A DNA stretch of 43,629 bases from an uncultured Clostridium sp. (GCA_900555925.1 USMU01000005.1:1-43629), one strand, 5' to 3'; counted from the first letter of the stretch, positions 16,244-25,024 are shown. The notes: generated from the letters alone by a model not told the origin. Program-made: numbers and translations.

Positions 16244-16591
16244 GCGTCCGAAAGGCGGGAGGGAAACGAGGGTGCAAATTGAAAAAAGAAAGGGCCGGCA
16301 TAAGAAGAAACGCAAAAAAGCCGTCGAGAGGACGAGGGACCGCAAATAGGGGAAAAGTCCCGTCGCCGAAGGTGCAAGATGCACGAAAAACGGAAGAAAA
16401 CGGAAAACTTTTAATAAATGAGAAAGGAAAAAGCGTGCAAAAAAGCGAAAAATTTGAGCAAAAATAAAAATTTCTTTTCCGAGGCGCGCGATAGGTTGAT
16501 TTTTTTGCCGAAAACGAGTAAAATAGAAAAAAAGAATATTATAGCCCGTTAAAATCGAAAAAACAATTTTTTTATCGGAGAATATATAGTC
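16244..16591. other. Intergenic region between prfA and the aminotransferase
   Basis: About 350 nt. The first 250 nt are purine-rich with no recognisable gene; an open frame at 16279-16467 has a TTG start, no ribosome binding site and low-complexity Lys/Arg content. The last 100 nt hold the aminotransferase promoter and leader. Nothing else is seen. Confidence 0.55.
16496..16524 (+). promoter_or_regulatory. Sigma-A promoter of the aminotransferase gene
   Basis: TTGATT (16496-16501), 17-nt spacer, TAAAAT (16519-16524), leaving a leader of about 60 nt with CGGAG before the ATG at 16592. Confidence 0.55.
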
Positions 16592-17791
16592 ATGAACAAA
16601 AGAATCGCATCGAGAATGTCCGCCATTTCCCCGTCACTGACCTTGGCCATTACGGCGAAGGCGAAGGCGATGAAGGCGGCGGGCGAACCCGTCGTTTCGT
16701 TCGGCGTGGGAGAGCCCGATTTCAACACCCCCGGTCACATTATCGACGCAGCGAAGGCCGCGCTCGACAAGGGCTACACGAAGTATACCCCCTCTTCGGG
16801 GCTCGCGCCTTTGAGAAAGGCCGTGTGCGACAAATTTCTCAAAGATAACGGCCTTTCTTACGAGCCCTCTCAAATCATTGTTTCGGACGGCGCAAAGCAT
16901 TCCATTTTTAACGCCTGTTTTGCAATTTTGGAGGAGGGCGACGAGGTCATCATTCCCGCTCCCTATTGGCTGACCTATCCCGAAGTGGTGAAGGTCTGCG
17001 GCGGCGTGCCCGTATACATACAGTGCAAGAAAGAGGAGAAGTTTAAGTTTACCCCCGAAGAGCTCAAAGCCGCGATTACGCCTAAAACGAAAATGCTCAT
17101 CTTCAATTCCCCGTCCAATCCCACGGGCGCGGTGTATACGGAAGAGGAGGTGCGCGCGATTGCAAAGGTCTGCGAGGAGGCTGAAATCTTCGTCCTTTCC
17201 GACGAGATTTACGAAAAGCTCTGCTATAACGGTGTGAAGCCCTTCTCTATTGCGGCTTGTTCCGAGAAGATGAAGGATTTGACGATTACCGTCAACGGCG
17301 TTTCCAAGACGTACGCCATGACGGGCTGGCGCGTCGGTTACCTCGCCGCGCCGAAGGACGTCGCAAAAGCGATCGATTCCTTCCAGAGCCACGCGACCTC
17401 CAATGCCTGTTCGATTTCGCAATATGCGGCAATAGAGGCGCTCGCCTCCCCTGAGAGCGAAGTTCAGAAAATGGTGGAAGTATTCGCTTCGAGACGGGAA
17501 AAGATGCTCCGCCTCATCGAGGAGACGGACGGCGTTTCCGCCGTGGAGCCGGACGGAGCCTTCTACGTGATGCTGGTCGTGAACGGTACGTACGGGAAGT
17601 CGTATAAAGGTAAAAAAATAGACGGTTCGATTTCTTTCTCCGACGCGCTTTTGGACGCGGAGAAGGTCGCAGTGGTGCCGGGAATTTCCTTCGGTGCGGA
17701 CGACTGCGTGAGACTTTCCTATTCCCTTTCCGAAGAGGACATCGAAGAGGGGATTAAACGAATCGGACGTTTTGTCGCTTCGCTTAACTAA
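16592..17791 (+). CDS. Class I pyridoxal-phosphate aminotransferase (aspartate aminotransferase type)
   Basis: A 399-residue fold-type I aminotransferase of the Bacillus AspB/thermophile AspC subgroup (Ib). Visible are SFGVGEPDFNTP (36-47), YTPSSGLAPLRKA, SNPTGAVYT (175-183), the PLP-contacting SDEIYEKL (203-210) and the Schiff-base lysine K239 in NGVSKTYAMTGWRVGYL. The likely main reaction is aspartate + 2-oxoglutarate to oxaloacetate + glutamate, although relatives also act on aromatic amino acids, prephenate or LL-diaminopimelate precursors. It feeds aspartate to threonine synthesis (thrC is 0.7 kb downstream), though the two are in separate transcription units. Confidence 0.9.
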   Translation: MNKRIASRMSAISPSLTLAITAKAKAMKAAGEPVVSFGVGEPDFNTPGHIIDAAKAALDKGYTKYTPSSGLAPLRKAVCDKFLKDNGLSYEPSQIIVSDGAKHSIFNACFAILEEGDEVIIPAPYWLTYPEVVKVCGGVPVYIQCKKEEKFKFTPEELKAAITPKTKMLIFNSPSNPTGAVYTEEEVRAIAKVCEEAEIFVLSDEIYEKLCYNGVKPFSIAACSEKMKDLTITVNGVSKTYAMTGWRVGYLAAPKDVAKAIDSFQSHATSNACSISQYAAIEALASPESEVQKMVEVFASRREKMLRLIEETDGVSAVEPDGAFYVMLVVNGTYGKSYKGKKIDGSISFSDALLDAEKVAVVPGISFGADDCVRLSYSLSEEDIEEGIKRIGRFVASLN

Positions 17792-17889
17792 AAAATGAAT
17801 AAAAACGCAGAAAAAGGAAATAATTCAAAGGATAATTTCCGTACGAAAAAAAATTTTTCCGAAAAAGCAAAAAATTTTCTCAAAAGGTC

Positions 17890-17918
17890 TTGAAATTAAC
17901 ACGAAAACTTGATAGAAT
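17890..17918 (+). promoter_or_regulatory. Sigma-A promoter of the P-loop protein gene
   Basis: TTGAAA (17890-17895), 17-nt spacer, TAGAAT (17913-17918). A leader of about 60 nt ends with GGGAGGA before the ATG. Confidence 0.6.
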
Positions 17919-17984
17919 ATAGTAAACCGAATAATCTTCGGAAAAAAATATTTTATCGTCAAAAAAATTCGGGAGGATTTTTAT

Positions 17985-18392
17985 ATGATCAAAGTAATTT
18001 ACGGCGCGAAAGGCACGGGAAAAACCAAACAGATGATCGACGCGGCGAACGCGGCGGTCGCCACTGCCAAGGGACATCTTATATTCATTACGGATACAAA
18101 GCGCGGCATGTACGACCTCGCGCGCGACATTCGCTTTATCGACGTCACCGATTTCGACGTGGCGGGAGAAGCGGCGCTGTGCGGCTTCATCAAGGGCGTT
18201 ATCGCGGGCAATCACGACAACGAGTACGTATATATCGACGGCGTGATGCGCATTGCCGGCAAACCCGTAAATGAGCTCGCCGCATTTTTCTATATGCTCG
18301 ACAAGGTCGCGGCGGAAAATTCGCTCACCATCACCGTTTCCATTTCTGCGGCAAAGGAAGAACTTCCCGATTTCGTACAGAAATATCTTTAA
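17985..18392 (+). CDS. Small P-loop NTPase-like protein, function unknown
   Basis: A 135-residue protein with a clear Walker A motif GAKGTGKT (residues 7-14) at its N terminus. A possible Walker B strand ends in EYVYID. The size is too small for a complete AAA+ or RecA module, so it is a minimal P-loop protein, perhaps similar to single-domain twitching-motility-like or nucleoside-kinase-like ATPases annotated in Clostridia. A strong GGGAGGA ribosome binding site precedes the ATG. It stands alone between the aminotransferase and thrC genes, each of which has its own control region. The function is unknown. Confidence 0.7.
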   Translation: MIKVIYGAKGTGKTKQMIDAANAAVATAKGHLIFITDTKRGMYDLARDIRFIDVTDFDVAGEAALCGFIKGVIAGNHDNEYVYIDGVMRIAGKPVNELAAFFYMLDKVAAENSLTITVSISAAKEELPDFVQKYL

Positions 18393-18440
18393 TGCCTTCC
18401 CGTAGGGAATTTTTCGGGAAAGAGTTTTAACGATCCGGAT

Positions 18441-18469
18441 ACCGGGCGGTTCTTTCCGTCCGGTTTTTT
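18441..18469 (+). terminator. Intrinsic terminator upstream of thrC
   Basis: A 9-bp GC-rich stem (18441-18449 with 18456-18464) around TTCTTT, followed by a run of T. It ends 42 nt before thrC. No clear promoter lies between it and thrC, so it might be an attenuator in a longer thrC leader rather than only the end of the P-loop gene. Confidence 0.75.
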
Positions 18470-18511
18470 ATTCCGCGGGGCAAAAACGACACAAGACGAG
18501 AGGTAAACGTT

Positions 18512-20035
18512 ATGTATTTTATCAGCACACGAGGAAATGAAAAAGGGACGGGCGCGCAGGCGATCGTGCAGGGGCTCTCAAAGGACGGGGGCTTGTTCGT
18601 CCCCGAAACTTTCCCAGCCGTTTCGCCCGAAGAAATCGGAAAGCTCACCGAAATGAACTATCCCGAACGCGCCGCTTTCATCATCGGAAAATATCTCGGA
18701 GAGTTCGGCGAGGATTTTCTCAAAGACGCCTGCACCAAAGCGTATTCTTCTTTCGAGGGCGACCCCGCTCCGCTCGTTAGAATCGATCAGGGACTCTATA
18801 TCCTCGAACTTTTCCACGGCCCGACTTGTGCGTTCAAGGATATGGCGCTCACGCTTCTGCCCCTGCTCCTCAAAAAGAGCTTGGAGCTCACCGACACGAA
18901 AGGGGAAGTGCTCATTTTGGCGGCGACGAGCGGCGATACGGGCAAAGCGGCACTCGAAGGATTCCGAGACGTGGCAGGGACAAAGGCAGCGGTACTGTAT
19001 CCCGATGAGGGTGTGTCCAAGATGCAGAGATTGCAGATGTGCACGCAGGACGGCGGAAACGTATTCGTCGCGGGCGTCAAGGGTAATTTCGACGATTGTC
19101 AGCGCGCCGTGAAAAAGCTGTTCGCGTCCGAGGAATTCAACGCGGCGTTAAAGGAAAAGAACGTCCTTTTGTCCAGCGCGAATTCCATCAATTTCGGGCG
19201 GCTGGTGCCGCAGATCGCCTATTATTTTTCGGCGTATGCCGACCTGCTTTCTTCCGAACAAATCGAACCGGGCACGGAAGTGGATTTTGCCGTTCCCACG
19301 GGAAATTTCGGGGACATTCTCGCGGGCTGGTATGCGAAGAAAATGGGACTGCCCGTGCGCAAGCTGATTTGCGCTTCCAACCGCAACCGCGTTTTGACGG
19401 AGTTTTTCTCCAAGGGCGTCTATGACGCGAAGCGTCCCTTCTATCGCACGATGTCGCCGTCTATGGATATTCTCGTCTCCTCCAATCTCGAAAGGCTGTT
19501 GTTCGAAGTTTGCGGAAGAAATGCGGAACTGACGGCGTCGCGCATGAAAAATTTGTCGGAAAAAGGTACTTACGAAATCTCCGGAGCGGAAAAAGAAATT
19601 CTCGCGGAGGACTTTTTCGCCGCGTATGCGAGCGAGGACGACACCGTAGAGGCGATGTACGAAATTTTCGAGGAATACGGCTATCCCATGGACACTCATA
19701 CGGGCGTGGCGATGCACGCCACGATGTTCTTCCGCGAAAAGCGGGATAAAAAGGACGAAACTCCGATCGTCGTGCTCTCGACGGCAAATCCTTATAAATT
19801 TCCGCAGGATGTCCTGTATGCACTGTCGGGAAACGATGTCAAAGACAGCTTCAAGGGGATAAAAAGACTCAATCTGCTGACCGCCATGAAGCCGCCTAAA
19901 TGTCTCCTGGATTTGCGATATAAGCCCGTCCGTTTCAAACAGACGATTGCCGCCGACGAGAAAAAATTGAGTGCGGAAATTCTCAAATTTGTCGGAGGAG
20001 AGGTGACTCCCGTCCCGTCGGCGCCCAAAAACTGA
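18512..20035 (+). CDS. thrC: Threonine synthase
   Basis: A 507-residue fold-type II PLP enzyme of the longer threonine synthase class (E. coli/yeast-like, ~430-510 residues). It converts O-phosphohomoserine to threonine and phosphate. The N-terminal STRG and GLSKDGGLFVP motifs are typical; K109 in GPTCAFKDMA forms the PLP Schiff base, and the phosphate-binding loop is ATSGDTGKAA (138-147). GAGGT lies 8 nt before the ATG. No thrA or thrB is in the window. A good terminator was not recognised downstream. Confidence 0.95.
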   Translation: MYFISTRGNEKGTGAQAIVQGLSKDGGLFVPETFPAVSPEEIGKLTEMNYPERAAFIIGKYLGEFGEDFLKDACTKAYSSFEGDPAPLVRIDQGLYILELFHGPTCAFKDMALTLLPLLLKKSLELTDTKGEVLILAATSGDTGKAALEGFRDVAGTKAAVLYPDEGVSKMQRLQMCTQDGGNVFVAGVKGNFDDCQRAVKKLFASEEFNAALKEKNVLLSSANSINFGRLVPQIAYYFSAYADLLSSEQIEPGTEVDFAVPTGNFGDILAGWYAKKMGLPVRKLICASNRNRVLTEFFSKGVYDAKRPFYRTMSPSMDILVSSNLERLLFEVCGRNAELTASRMKNLSEKGTYEISGAEKEILAEDFFAAYASEDDTVEAMYEIFEEYGYPMDTHTGVAMHATMFFREKRDKKDETPIVVLSTANPYKFPQDVLYALSGNDVKDSFKGIKRLNLLTAMKPPKCLLDLRYKPVRFKQTIAADEKKLSAEILKFVGGEVTPVPSAPKN

Positions 20036-20220
20036 TTTTCTTTCGCCTTTTCGATACGGAAAAAAGTTTTCGTTTCACGGGGAACAGAAATTTAATCGGT
20101 AAAAGCGATTAATTATCGTTTTTTACGGAAAGAGAGTAACGGTTGCGAAAGAAAACCGATATTCAGTTTGTTAAACGTGTGATAAATTCCGTTATTTATT
20201 GTGAAGTGTGCTTTTTGGGT

Positions 20221-20249
20221 TTGCTTTTTGAACAAAGTCGTGTTATAAT
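20221..20249 (+). promoter_or_regulatory. Sigma-A promoter of the DUF5685 cluster
   Basis: TTGCTT (20221-20226), 17-nt spacer, TATAAT (20244-20249), about 80 nt before the ATG at 20329. Confidence 0.65.
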
Positions 20250-20328
20250 AGAAGCAGAAATACGGAAGTGAAAATGTAAAAGCGCGGGAGTCTACGATCG
20301 CCAAAGGATTTAAAGCGCGCGGAGGGAT

Positions 20329-21222
20329 ATGTTCGGTTATATTCGTACGGATACGCCATATCTATATATTAAGGACCAAATGCTGTATAAAGCGATGTAT
20401 TGCGGCGTATGCAAAGGAATATCCGCTTCGTGCGGCCAATGTGCGAGAATGGGGCTCACTTACGACGTCACTTTTCTTTCGGTCATACTTCACAATATTG
20501 CGGGAGTGGACGTCACGATAGAAAAACAGCACTGTCTGACGCATGTCCTGCGTTCCAAGCCCATGGCCTGCGTGGACGATATGACGAAAAAGCTCGGGGC
20601 TCTGAATACCGCCCTCGTATATTATAAATATACGGACGACATCAAGGACGGAGACAGGGGGCGGGGCAAGCGCCTTTGGTTCGTGGCGGGACATAAACGC
20701 GTCGTCAGGGATTATCCCGAAATCGAGCGCATTGTCCGAGATAACCTTGCGGAGCAGGAAAAGACGGAAAAGTCAAAGACGGACAGTCTCGACCGCGCGG
20801 CGGACGCTTCCGCGAACATGATGGCGGAATTCAGCGATTATATTTTGAAAGAAGCGCGCACGTCTTTTACGCACAATCTCTTTTATGCAATCGGCAAATG
20901 GATTTATCTCATCGACGCGCTGGACGATTATGACAAGGACAAGAAAAAAGGAGCGTATAATCCCTTTGTGCTTGCGTTCGGCAGTGAGGATAAATGCGAG
21001 CTTTTGAAGAGGCATAAAGAGGAAGTGGAATATGTGTTCCATTCGCTGTTTTTCGACATCAGGGAAAATTTGTCAAAGATAAAATTTCATTTTAATCGCG
21101 ATTTGTCGGATAATATATTATTGCGGGGACTTCCTGCGGAGACAAAGCGGATTATGACGGGAACGGCGTGCAAAAGCTGTAAGGACGCTCCGCCGAAGGA
21201 AACCGCTTCGGAGAAGAAATAA
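20329..21222 (+). CDS. DUF5685-family protein
   Basis: A 297-residue soluble, mostly helical protein matching my recollection of DUF5685: the start MFGYI, the YKAMYCGVCKG motif (C25, C28), GLTYDVTFLSVIL and ALDDYDKDKKKGAYNPF, with an acidic D-x-x-D cluster that resembles metal or diphosphate binding in helical isoprenoid-synthase-like folds. A second cysteine pair follows (C35, C38), and the tail has another (TACKSCKDAPP). The function is unknown. In Clostridia it is typically next to a J-domain protein gene, as here (64 nt apart). A GGAGGG ribosome binding site precedes the ATG. Confidence 0.82.
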   Translation: MFGYIRTDTPYLYIKDQMLYKAMYCGVCKGISASCGQCARMGLTYDVTFLSVILHNIAGVDVTIEKQHCLTHVLRSKPMACVDDMTKKLGALNTALVYYKYTDDIKDGDRGRGKRLWFVAGHKRVVRDYPEIERIVRDNLAEQEKTEKSKTDSLDRAADASANMMAEFSDYILKEARTSFTHNLFYAIGKWIYLIDALDDYDKDKKKGAYNPFVLAFGSEDKCELLKRHKEEVEYVFHSLFFDIRENLSKIKFHFNRDLSDNILLRGLPAETKRIMTGTACKSCKDAPPKETASEKK

Positions 21223-21286
21223 AAAGGCAACAAGTGTTTTTCCGCAACAATACGCGGAAAAAGGAAAGGAGAAATTTTTTTTAGAA

Positions 21287-21913
21287 ATGAACAGGGAATA
21301 TTACGACCTTCTCGGCTTGAACGAGGACGCGACGGACGAAGAGATCAAAGAGCGCTATGCGGAACTGAAAAAGAAGTATAACGAAGACCGTTGGTTAGAC
21401 GGGGAAGCGGGAAACGAAGCCGCGCGCATGCTGAACAAGCTGGACGCCGCCTATACGGAAATTATGTCGGAGAGGAGGGAGCGCTCGAAAAATACAGACG
21501 GAAAGGACGCTTATCAGGAGATCGCAGAACTTTTGAAGGGCGATAAACTTGCGGAAGCGCAGTCCCGTTTGGACGATTTCAACGAAAGAGGCGCGGAGTG
21601 GCATTATCTTCAAGCCGTAGTGTTTTATAAGAAGAATTGGTCCAATGAGAGCAAGAAACAGCTCGAAATCGCGATGCAGATGGATCCCGGAAACAAGAAA
21701 TATCAGGAAGCGTACGGAAAGCTCAACGCGAAGAACGATTATGCGCGGCAGTCCGCACAGGCTGCCGATCCTTACGCGGGCGGAAACGGCGCGCCGGTGA
21801 ACAATCCCGACGCCGATCAGATGGGCGGCAACGTCTGTTCCAACTGCATTTCCTGCTGCTATACCTATCTTTGCGTGGATTGCCTGTTCAGCCTTTGCTG
21901 CGGGTGCAGGTAA
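21287..21913 (+). CDS. Degenerate J-domain protein with cysteine-rich tail
   Basis: A 208-residue protein. Residues 3-~65 look like a J-domain (NREYYDLLGLNEDATDEEIK, ERYAELKKKYNEDRW), but the obligatory HPD tripeptide between helices II and III reads NED, so it should not activate DnaK ATPase. A TPR-like helical segment follows (about 75-145: KLAEAQSRLDDFNERGAEWH, QLEIAMQMDPGNKKYQEAYG). A linker leads to a tail with nine cysteines in its last 26 residues, starting at NVCSNC and ending CCGCR. That tail could bind metal or be acylated or membrane-associated. A strong GGAAAGGAG ribosome binding site precedes it. It is in an operon with the DUF5685 gene and the membrane protein that follows. Confidence 0.78.
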   Translation: MNREYYDLLGLNEDATDEEIKERYAELKKKYNEDRWLDGEAGNEAARMLNKLDAAYTEIMSERRERSKNTDGKDAYQEIAELLKGDKLAEAQSRLDDFNERGAEWHYLQAVVFYKKNWSNESKKQLEIAMQMDPGNKKYQEAYGKLNAKNDYARQSAQAADPYAGGNGAPVNNPDADQMGGNVCSNCISCCYTYLCVDCLFSLCCGCR

Positions 21914-21931
21914 GGGACGATTTTTCCGCGA

Positions 21932-22456
21932 ATGAAAAAAATTTCCGCCTATGAAATAGCGCTCTCCGCGATCTCCTGCGCGATTGCCGCGATCGCCCTG
22001 ACCGTCGGGACGCTGTATACGCCGTTGCTCTTTACGGGCTATCTTTTGGCATGCTTCGCGCTGATGATTCCTCTGTCGAAGAATTGCTATTGGGGAGATG
22101 TGCTGGCATTTATCGGCGCCGGAATTTTGGCCCTCATGTTCAACGGATTCAATATTTTCGATACGCTTCCGTTCCTCGTGTTTTTCGGTCTGCATCCGTT
22201 AGTAAACGCTTTGCAGCTGAAATTCAAAATCAACCGCTGGATTGCGCTCGCCGTCAAAGCGGTTTGGTTCGATGCGGCGATGTACGTCGTGTGGCGGTTC
22301 ACGCTCGACATGAATCTGGGGATAGAATTTCTCGACAAATACATCATTCCCGTTATCCTGATCGGCGGTACGGCGTTCTTCGTCTTTTACGATTACGTGC
22401 TGTTCAAATGCCAGATTTCCGCAAATCGGATTATCAATCAGATCATTCGGAAATAA
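21932..22456 (+). CDS. Small polytopic membrane protein, function unknown
   Basis: A 174-residue protein with about five hydrophobic helices (near 8-30, 32-50, 58-80, 100-118 and 132-155) and a short basic C terminus. The spacing recalls small integral-membrane substrate-binding (ECF S-like) or DUF2232-like proteins, but no diagnostic motif is seen. It starts 18 nt after the J-like gene, with only a weak purine run before the ATG, and is followed 30 nt later by rlmD. It is likely the third gene of this operon. I do not assign a function. Confidence 0.65.
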   Translation: MKKISAYEIALSAISCAIAAIALTVGTLYTPLLFTGYLLACFALMIPLSKNCYWGDVLAFIGAGILALMFNGFNIFDTLPFLVFFGLHPLVNALQLKFKINRWIALAVKAVWFDAAMYVVWRFTLDMNLGIEFLDKYIIPVILIGGTAFFVFYDYVLFKCQISANRIINQIIRK

Positions 22457-22486
22457 TCTCTCGAAAGGAGGTAGGAAGAAGGAACG

Positions 22487-23908
22487 ATGCTTGAAAAAAA
22501 TCAAATCATAAGTGCCGTGACGGAAGGCTTGGGAAGTAACGGCGAAGGAATTGTCAGGCACGAAGGAATTACTTTTTTCGTGCCTTATTGTTTACCCGGG
22601 GAAAAAATTCGTTTCCGTGTCCTCAAAATCAAAGATAAAATCGGCTACGGCAAGGTAGAGGAGGTTCTCACTCCCGCAGAGGAACGCGTGCGGGAAAAAT
22701 GTCCCGTCTTTATGCGCTGCGGCGGGTGCCAGCTCCAACATCTCCAATATAAAGAACAATTGCGCTTTAAGGCGAACGTCGTCAAAGACACCTTGCGGAA
22801 AATCGCGGGACTATCCGTCGACGTCCCCGTCGCCGTAAAGAGCGATCTTCCTTACGGGTACCGCAATAAATTACAGCTCCCCGTCGGCGTGGATAAAGAG
22901 GGAAAAAACGTCGTGGGCTTTTATGCCGAACGAAGCCACAGAATTATTCCCGTCGATTCCTGTGTCATTCATCCCGATTGGGCGGAAAAAATCATCGCGC
23001 TCCTGCATCGGTATATGAAGGAGTGCGCCGTCAAAGGCTATGACGAGGAGACAGGCAGAGGAAGCATTCGGAGAATCGTCGTTCGGGAAATCGGAGGAAA
23101 ATTTATCGTCGTGCTCGTTTCCGCGACGGAGAAGCTCCCTAATCTTTCCTATTTTGTAGAACTTTTGTCCACCGTTTTGAAAGAATTTTCTTTTTGGATG
23201 AACATCAACGACAAGAATACAAATGTCGCTTTTGGCGAAAAATTTACGCTCGTTCACGGCCCCGCCTTCTTTGAAGCGGTGGAACAGGGAATACGCTATG
23301 AAGCAGGCCCCATGACTTTTTTACAGGTGAATGCGGGTGTTCGCTCGAAGTTGTACGAGGCAGTATTGCGGTCTGTCGTCGGAACGGGCGGGAAAGTCGT
23401 TGTGGACGCCTATTCGGGCGGCGGGCTCCTGACCGCGATGCTGGCGAAAGCCTGCAAGCGCGTTTACGGTATCGAGCTGGAAGCGGAGGCAGTCCGCTGT
23501 GCGGACGAACTCATGCGGAAAAACGGACTGAAAAATATGACGAATATCTGCGGCCCTGTGGAGGAAAAGCTAGAAGGCGTTCTCGAACGAGAAAAGGGCG
23601 AGGAGATTCGGCTCGTGCTCGACCCGCCCCGCGCGGGAATTGCGCGCAGTGTGTTGAAGGCGGTTTTGGCTGCCGAAATTCCCGAAATTGTCGTGGTGAG
23701 CTGCAATCCCGCGACTTTGGCTCGCGATGTGGGGATTTTGACGGGCAGTTTGACGGAAAAGGAGGGAGAACTTGTCAAAAATCCCGATTTTTCCTCCGAG
23801 GGATTAGCGGGATATTATCGGATAGATTTCGTTCAGCCCTTCGATATGTTCCCTCAAACAAAAAATATAGAGACCGTGATAAAGCTTTCCAAAGTGACCG
23901 CAAAATAA
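22487..23908 (+). CDS. rlmD: 23S rRNA (uracil-C5)-methyltransferase RlmD/RlmCD type
   Basis: A 473-residue TrmA/RumA-family enzyme that makes 5-methyluridine in 23S rRNA (U1939; in Bacillus one enzyme also modifies U747). An N-terminal TRAM RNA-binding domain (about 1-60) is followed by the [4Fe-4S] cysteines C72, C78 and C81 (KCPVFMRCGGCQ) and a fourth in VDSCVIH. The methyltransferase domain has MTFLQVN, the SAM motif DAYSGGG, LDPPRAG, and the catalytic cysteine C406 in VSCNPATLARD. A strong AAAGGAGGT lies before the ATG. A 17-bp terminator ends the transcript. Confidence 0.93.
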   Translation: MLEKNQIISAVTEGLGSNGEGIVRHEGITFFVPYCLPGEKIRFRVLKIKDKIGYGKVEEVLTPAEERVREKCPVFMRCGGCQLQHLQYKEQLRFKANVVKDTLRKIAGLSVDVPVAVKSDLPYGYRNKLQLPVGVDKEGKNVVGFYAERSHRIIPVDSCVIHPDWAEKIIALLHRYMKECAVKGYDEETGRGSIRRIVVREIGGKFIVVLVSATEKLPNLSYFVELLSTVLKEFSFWMNINDKNTNVAFGEKFTLVHGPAFFEAVEQGIRYEAGPMTFLQVNAGVRSKLYEAVLRSVVGTGGKVVVDAYSGGGLLTAMLAKACKRVYGIELEAEAVRCADELMRKNGLKNMTNICGPVEEKLEGVLEREKGEEIRLVLDPPRAGIARSVLKAVLAAEIPEIVVVSCNPATLARDVGILTGSLTEKEGELVKNPDFSSEGLAGYYRIDFVQPFDMFPQTKNIETVIKLSKVTAK

Positions 23909-23920
23909 ATAAAGCGAATG

Positions 23921-23962
23921 AACTCAGGGGCCGTTCCTGTTAGGAACGGCCCCTGAGTTTTT
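23921..23962 (+). terminator. Strong intrinsic terminator of rlmD
   Basis: A perfect 17-bp stem (23921-23937 with 23943-23959) around TGTTA, then a T-run. It marks the left edge of the accessory island. Confidence 0.93.
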
Positions 23963-23971
23963 ATAAACCCG

Positions 23972-24121
23972 TTAACGCTGCTTAAATTTCATGAGAATAT
24001 CTTGTGGATAATCGCCAAATTCCCGACCGAATAAATTGAGTCCGCCTTGATGTTCGGCGTCATCTTTAATTCCGATTTTTAATTCCAGTCGATCGCTGGA
24101 ACTGCCGAGAAAATCGTCTAT
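23972..24121 (-). pseudogene. 3' remnant of a minus-strand gene (possibly a regulator)
   Basis: A 49-codon open segment without a start ends with TAA at 23972. It reads ...SDRLELKIGIKDD, GGLNLFGREFGDYPQDIL and ...KFKQR, which is protein-like. From memory it resembles the conserved C terminus of a family of HTH-type (ArsR-like) regulators found near sugar genes; I could not confirm this. Just upstream on its strand the frame hits a stop, where the adjacent glycosidase-like remnant begins. It therefore appears to be the surviving end of a gene cut by a rearrangement at about 24120. Confidence 0.5.
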
Positions 24122-24866
24122 GGTAGACGGAAAATTCCGCTTTAACTATCTTGCGGAGGGCTGGCTCCGTACGCTCGAACTCAATGCGAAATACGCGAAG
24201 CAATACGGTTTCGACACGCACGCCTATTTACAGACCTGCGGCTTTTATCAACCCTCTGAAACGGGATATAGCTGGACCTGCCACATGTCTGACGAGGACG
24301 ATTTGAGATTTCAAGCCTATGTCTCCATGGCGTTCGGAATCCGCAATTTTACGCACTTTACTTATAAGACCAGCGAATTATACGGACAGGGATTAGGATA
24401 TACGCAGGCCTGTGTAAATAAAGACGGTACGATAAACGACCTTTATTACGACGCGCAGGCAGTCAATCGCGAGCTTCTCTCGCTCGACCATGTATATCTT
24501 TCCTACGATTATGTCGGGACGAAATGTTTTGTCGGGACGGAAAACGAATCGGGCAAAAATACGGCGTTCGACAGGTTGGAATACGGACTTCGGGAGCTTG
24601 AAGGAATTTCCTCCGTTACCTGTACACAGGATACCGTGATAGGCGCACTCAAAGACGAAACCGGCCGTCGCGGATTCGTCGTCGTCAATTATACCGAGCC
24701 GACGGCAGAAAAATCGGATACCGTCGAAATTACGGTGCCCGAATCTGTCCGTTCCTATGCAGTGTATTCCAAGGGAGAATGGAAGGAGGTAAAGGCCGAG
24801 CAAGGAAAAATTTCCATTTCCCTCCTGCCGGGACAGGGCGTGTTTGCTATCGAAATCGAGGAATGA
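24120..24866 (+). pseudogene. 5'-truncated paralogue of the glycosidase-like lipoprotein
   Basis: A 248-codon open frame matching the C-terminal half of the complete gene at 25057. Parallel stretches are THAYLQTCGFY vs NMFIQSVGY, YVSMAFGIRNFTHFTY vs WTDLCFGITSYTYFTY, the GFVVVNYTEP / ALVVTNYTDP strands and the final LLPGQGVFAIEI vs LESGEGVFLIPC. The N-terminal half, including the signal peptide and the IFDEPR motif expected to carry an active-site acid, is missing. No ribosome binding site or promoter precedes the first ATG, and the upstream DNA is the end of a gene on the opposite strand. It is most likely a non-functional remnant. Confidence 0.72.
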
Positions 24867-24996
24867 AAAGGGTAGTTTTTTCCTGAAACCTCTTTGGCGG
24901 TGAAGAAGGTCTCCGAGGCAGCAAAAAAATTTGTAATACGAAAATCTTGTATGCGCGGCGCCTCATAAACACGAAATATTGGTAGGCTTTCTCATA

Positions 24997-25024
24997 TTGA
25001 CAACAGAAAATTCTGTGATACAAT
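24997..25024 (+). promoter_or_regulatory. Sigma-A promoter of the lipoprotein island
   Basis: TTGACA (24997-25002), 16-nt spacer, TACAAT (25019-25024), about 32 nt before the first lipoprotein ATG. The three lipoprotein genes follow with gaps of 12 and 34 nt, so they probably share this promoter. No operator or cre-like site was recognised. Confidence 0.75.

Noticed and set aside
15059..16384. A 441-codon minus-strand open frame
   Set aside because: It is antisense to prfA, with no ribosome binding site or recognisable domain.
16279..16467. A 62-codon open frame after prfA
   Set aside because: TTG start, no ribosome binding site and low-complexity basic content downstream of a terminator.
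20113..20304. A 63-codon minus-strand frame before the DUF5685 gene
   Set aside because: AT-rich intergenic DNA, overlaps the promoter of the DUF5685 cluster, and has no ribosome binding site.
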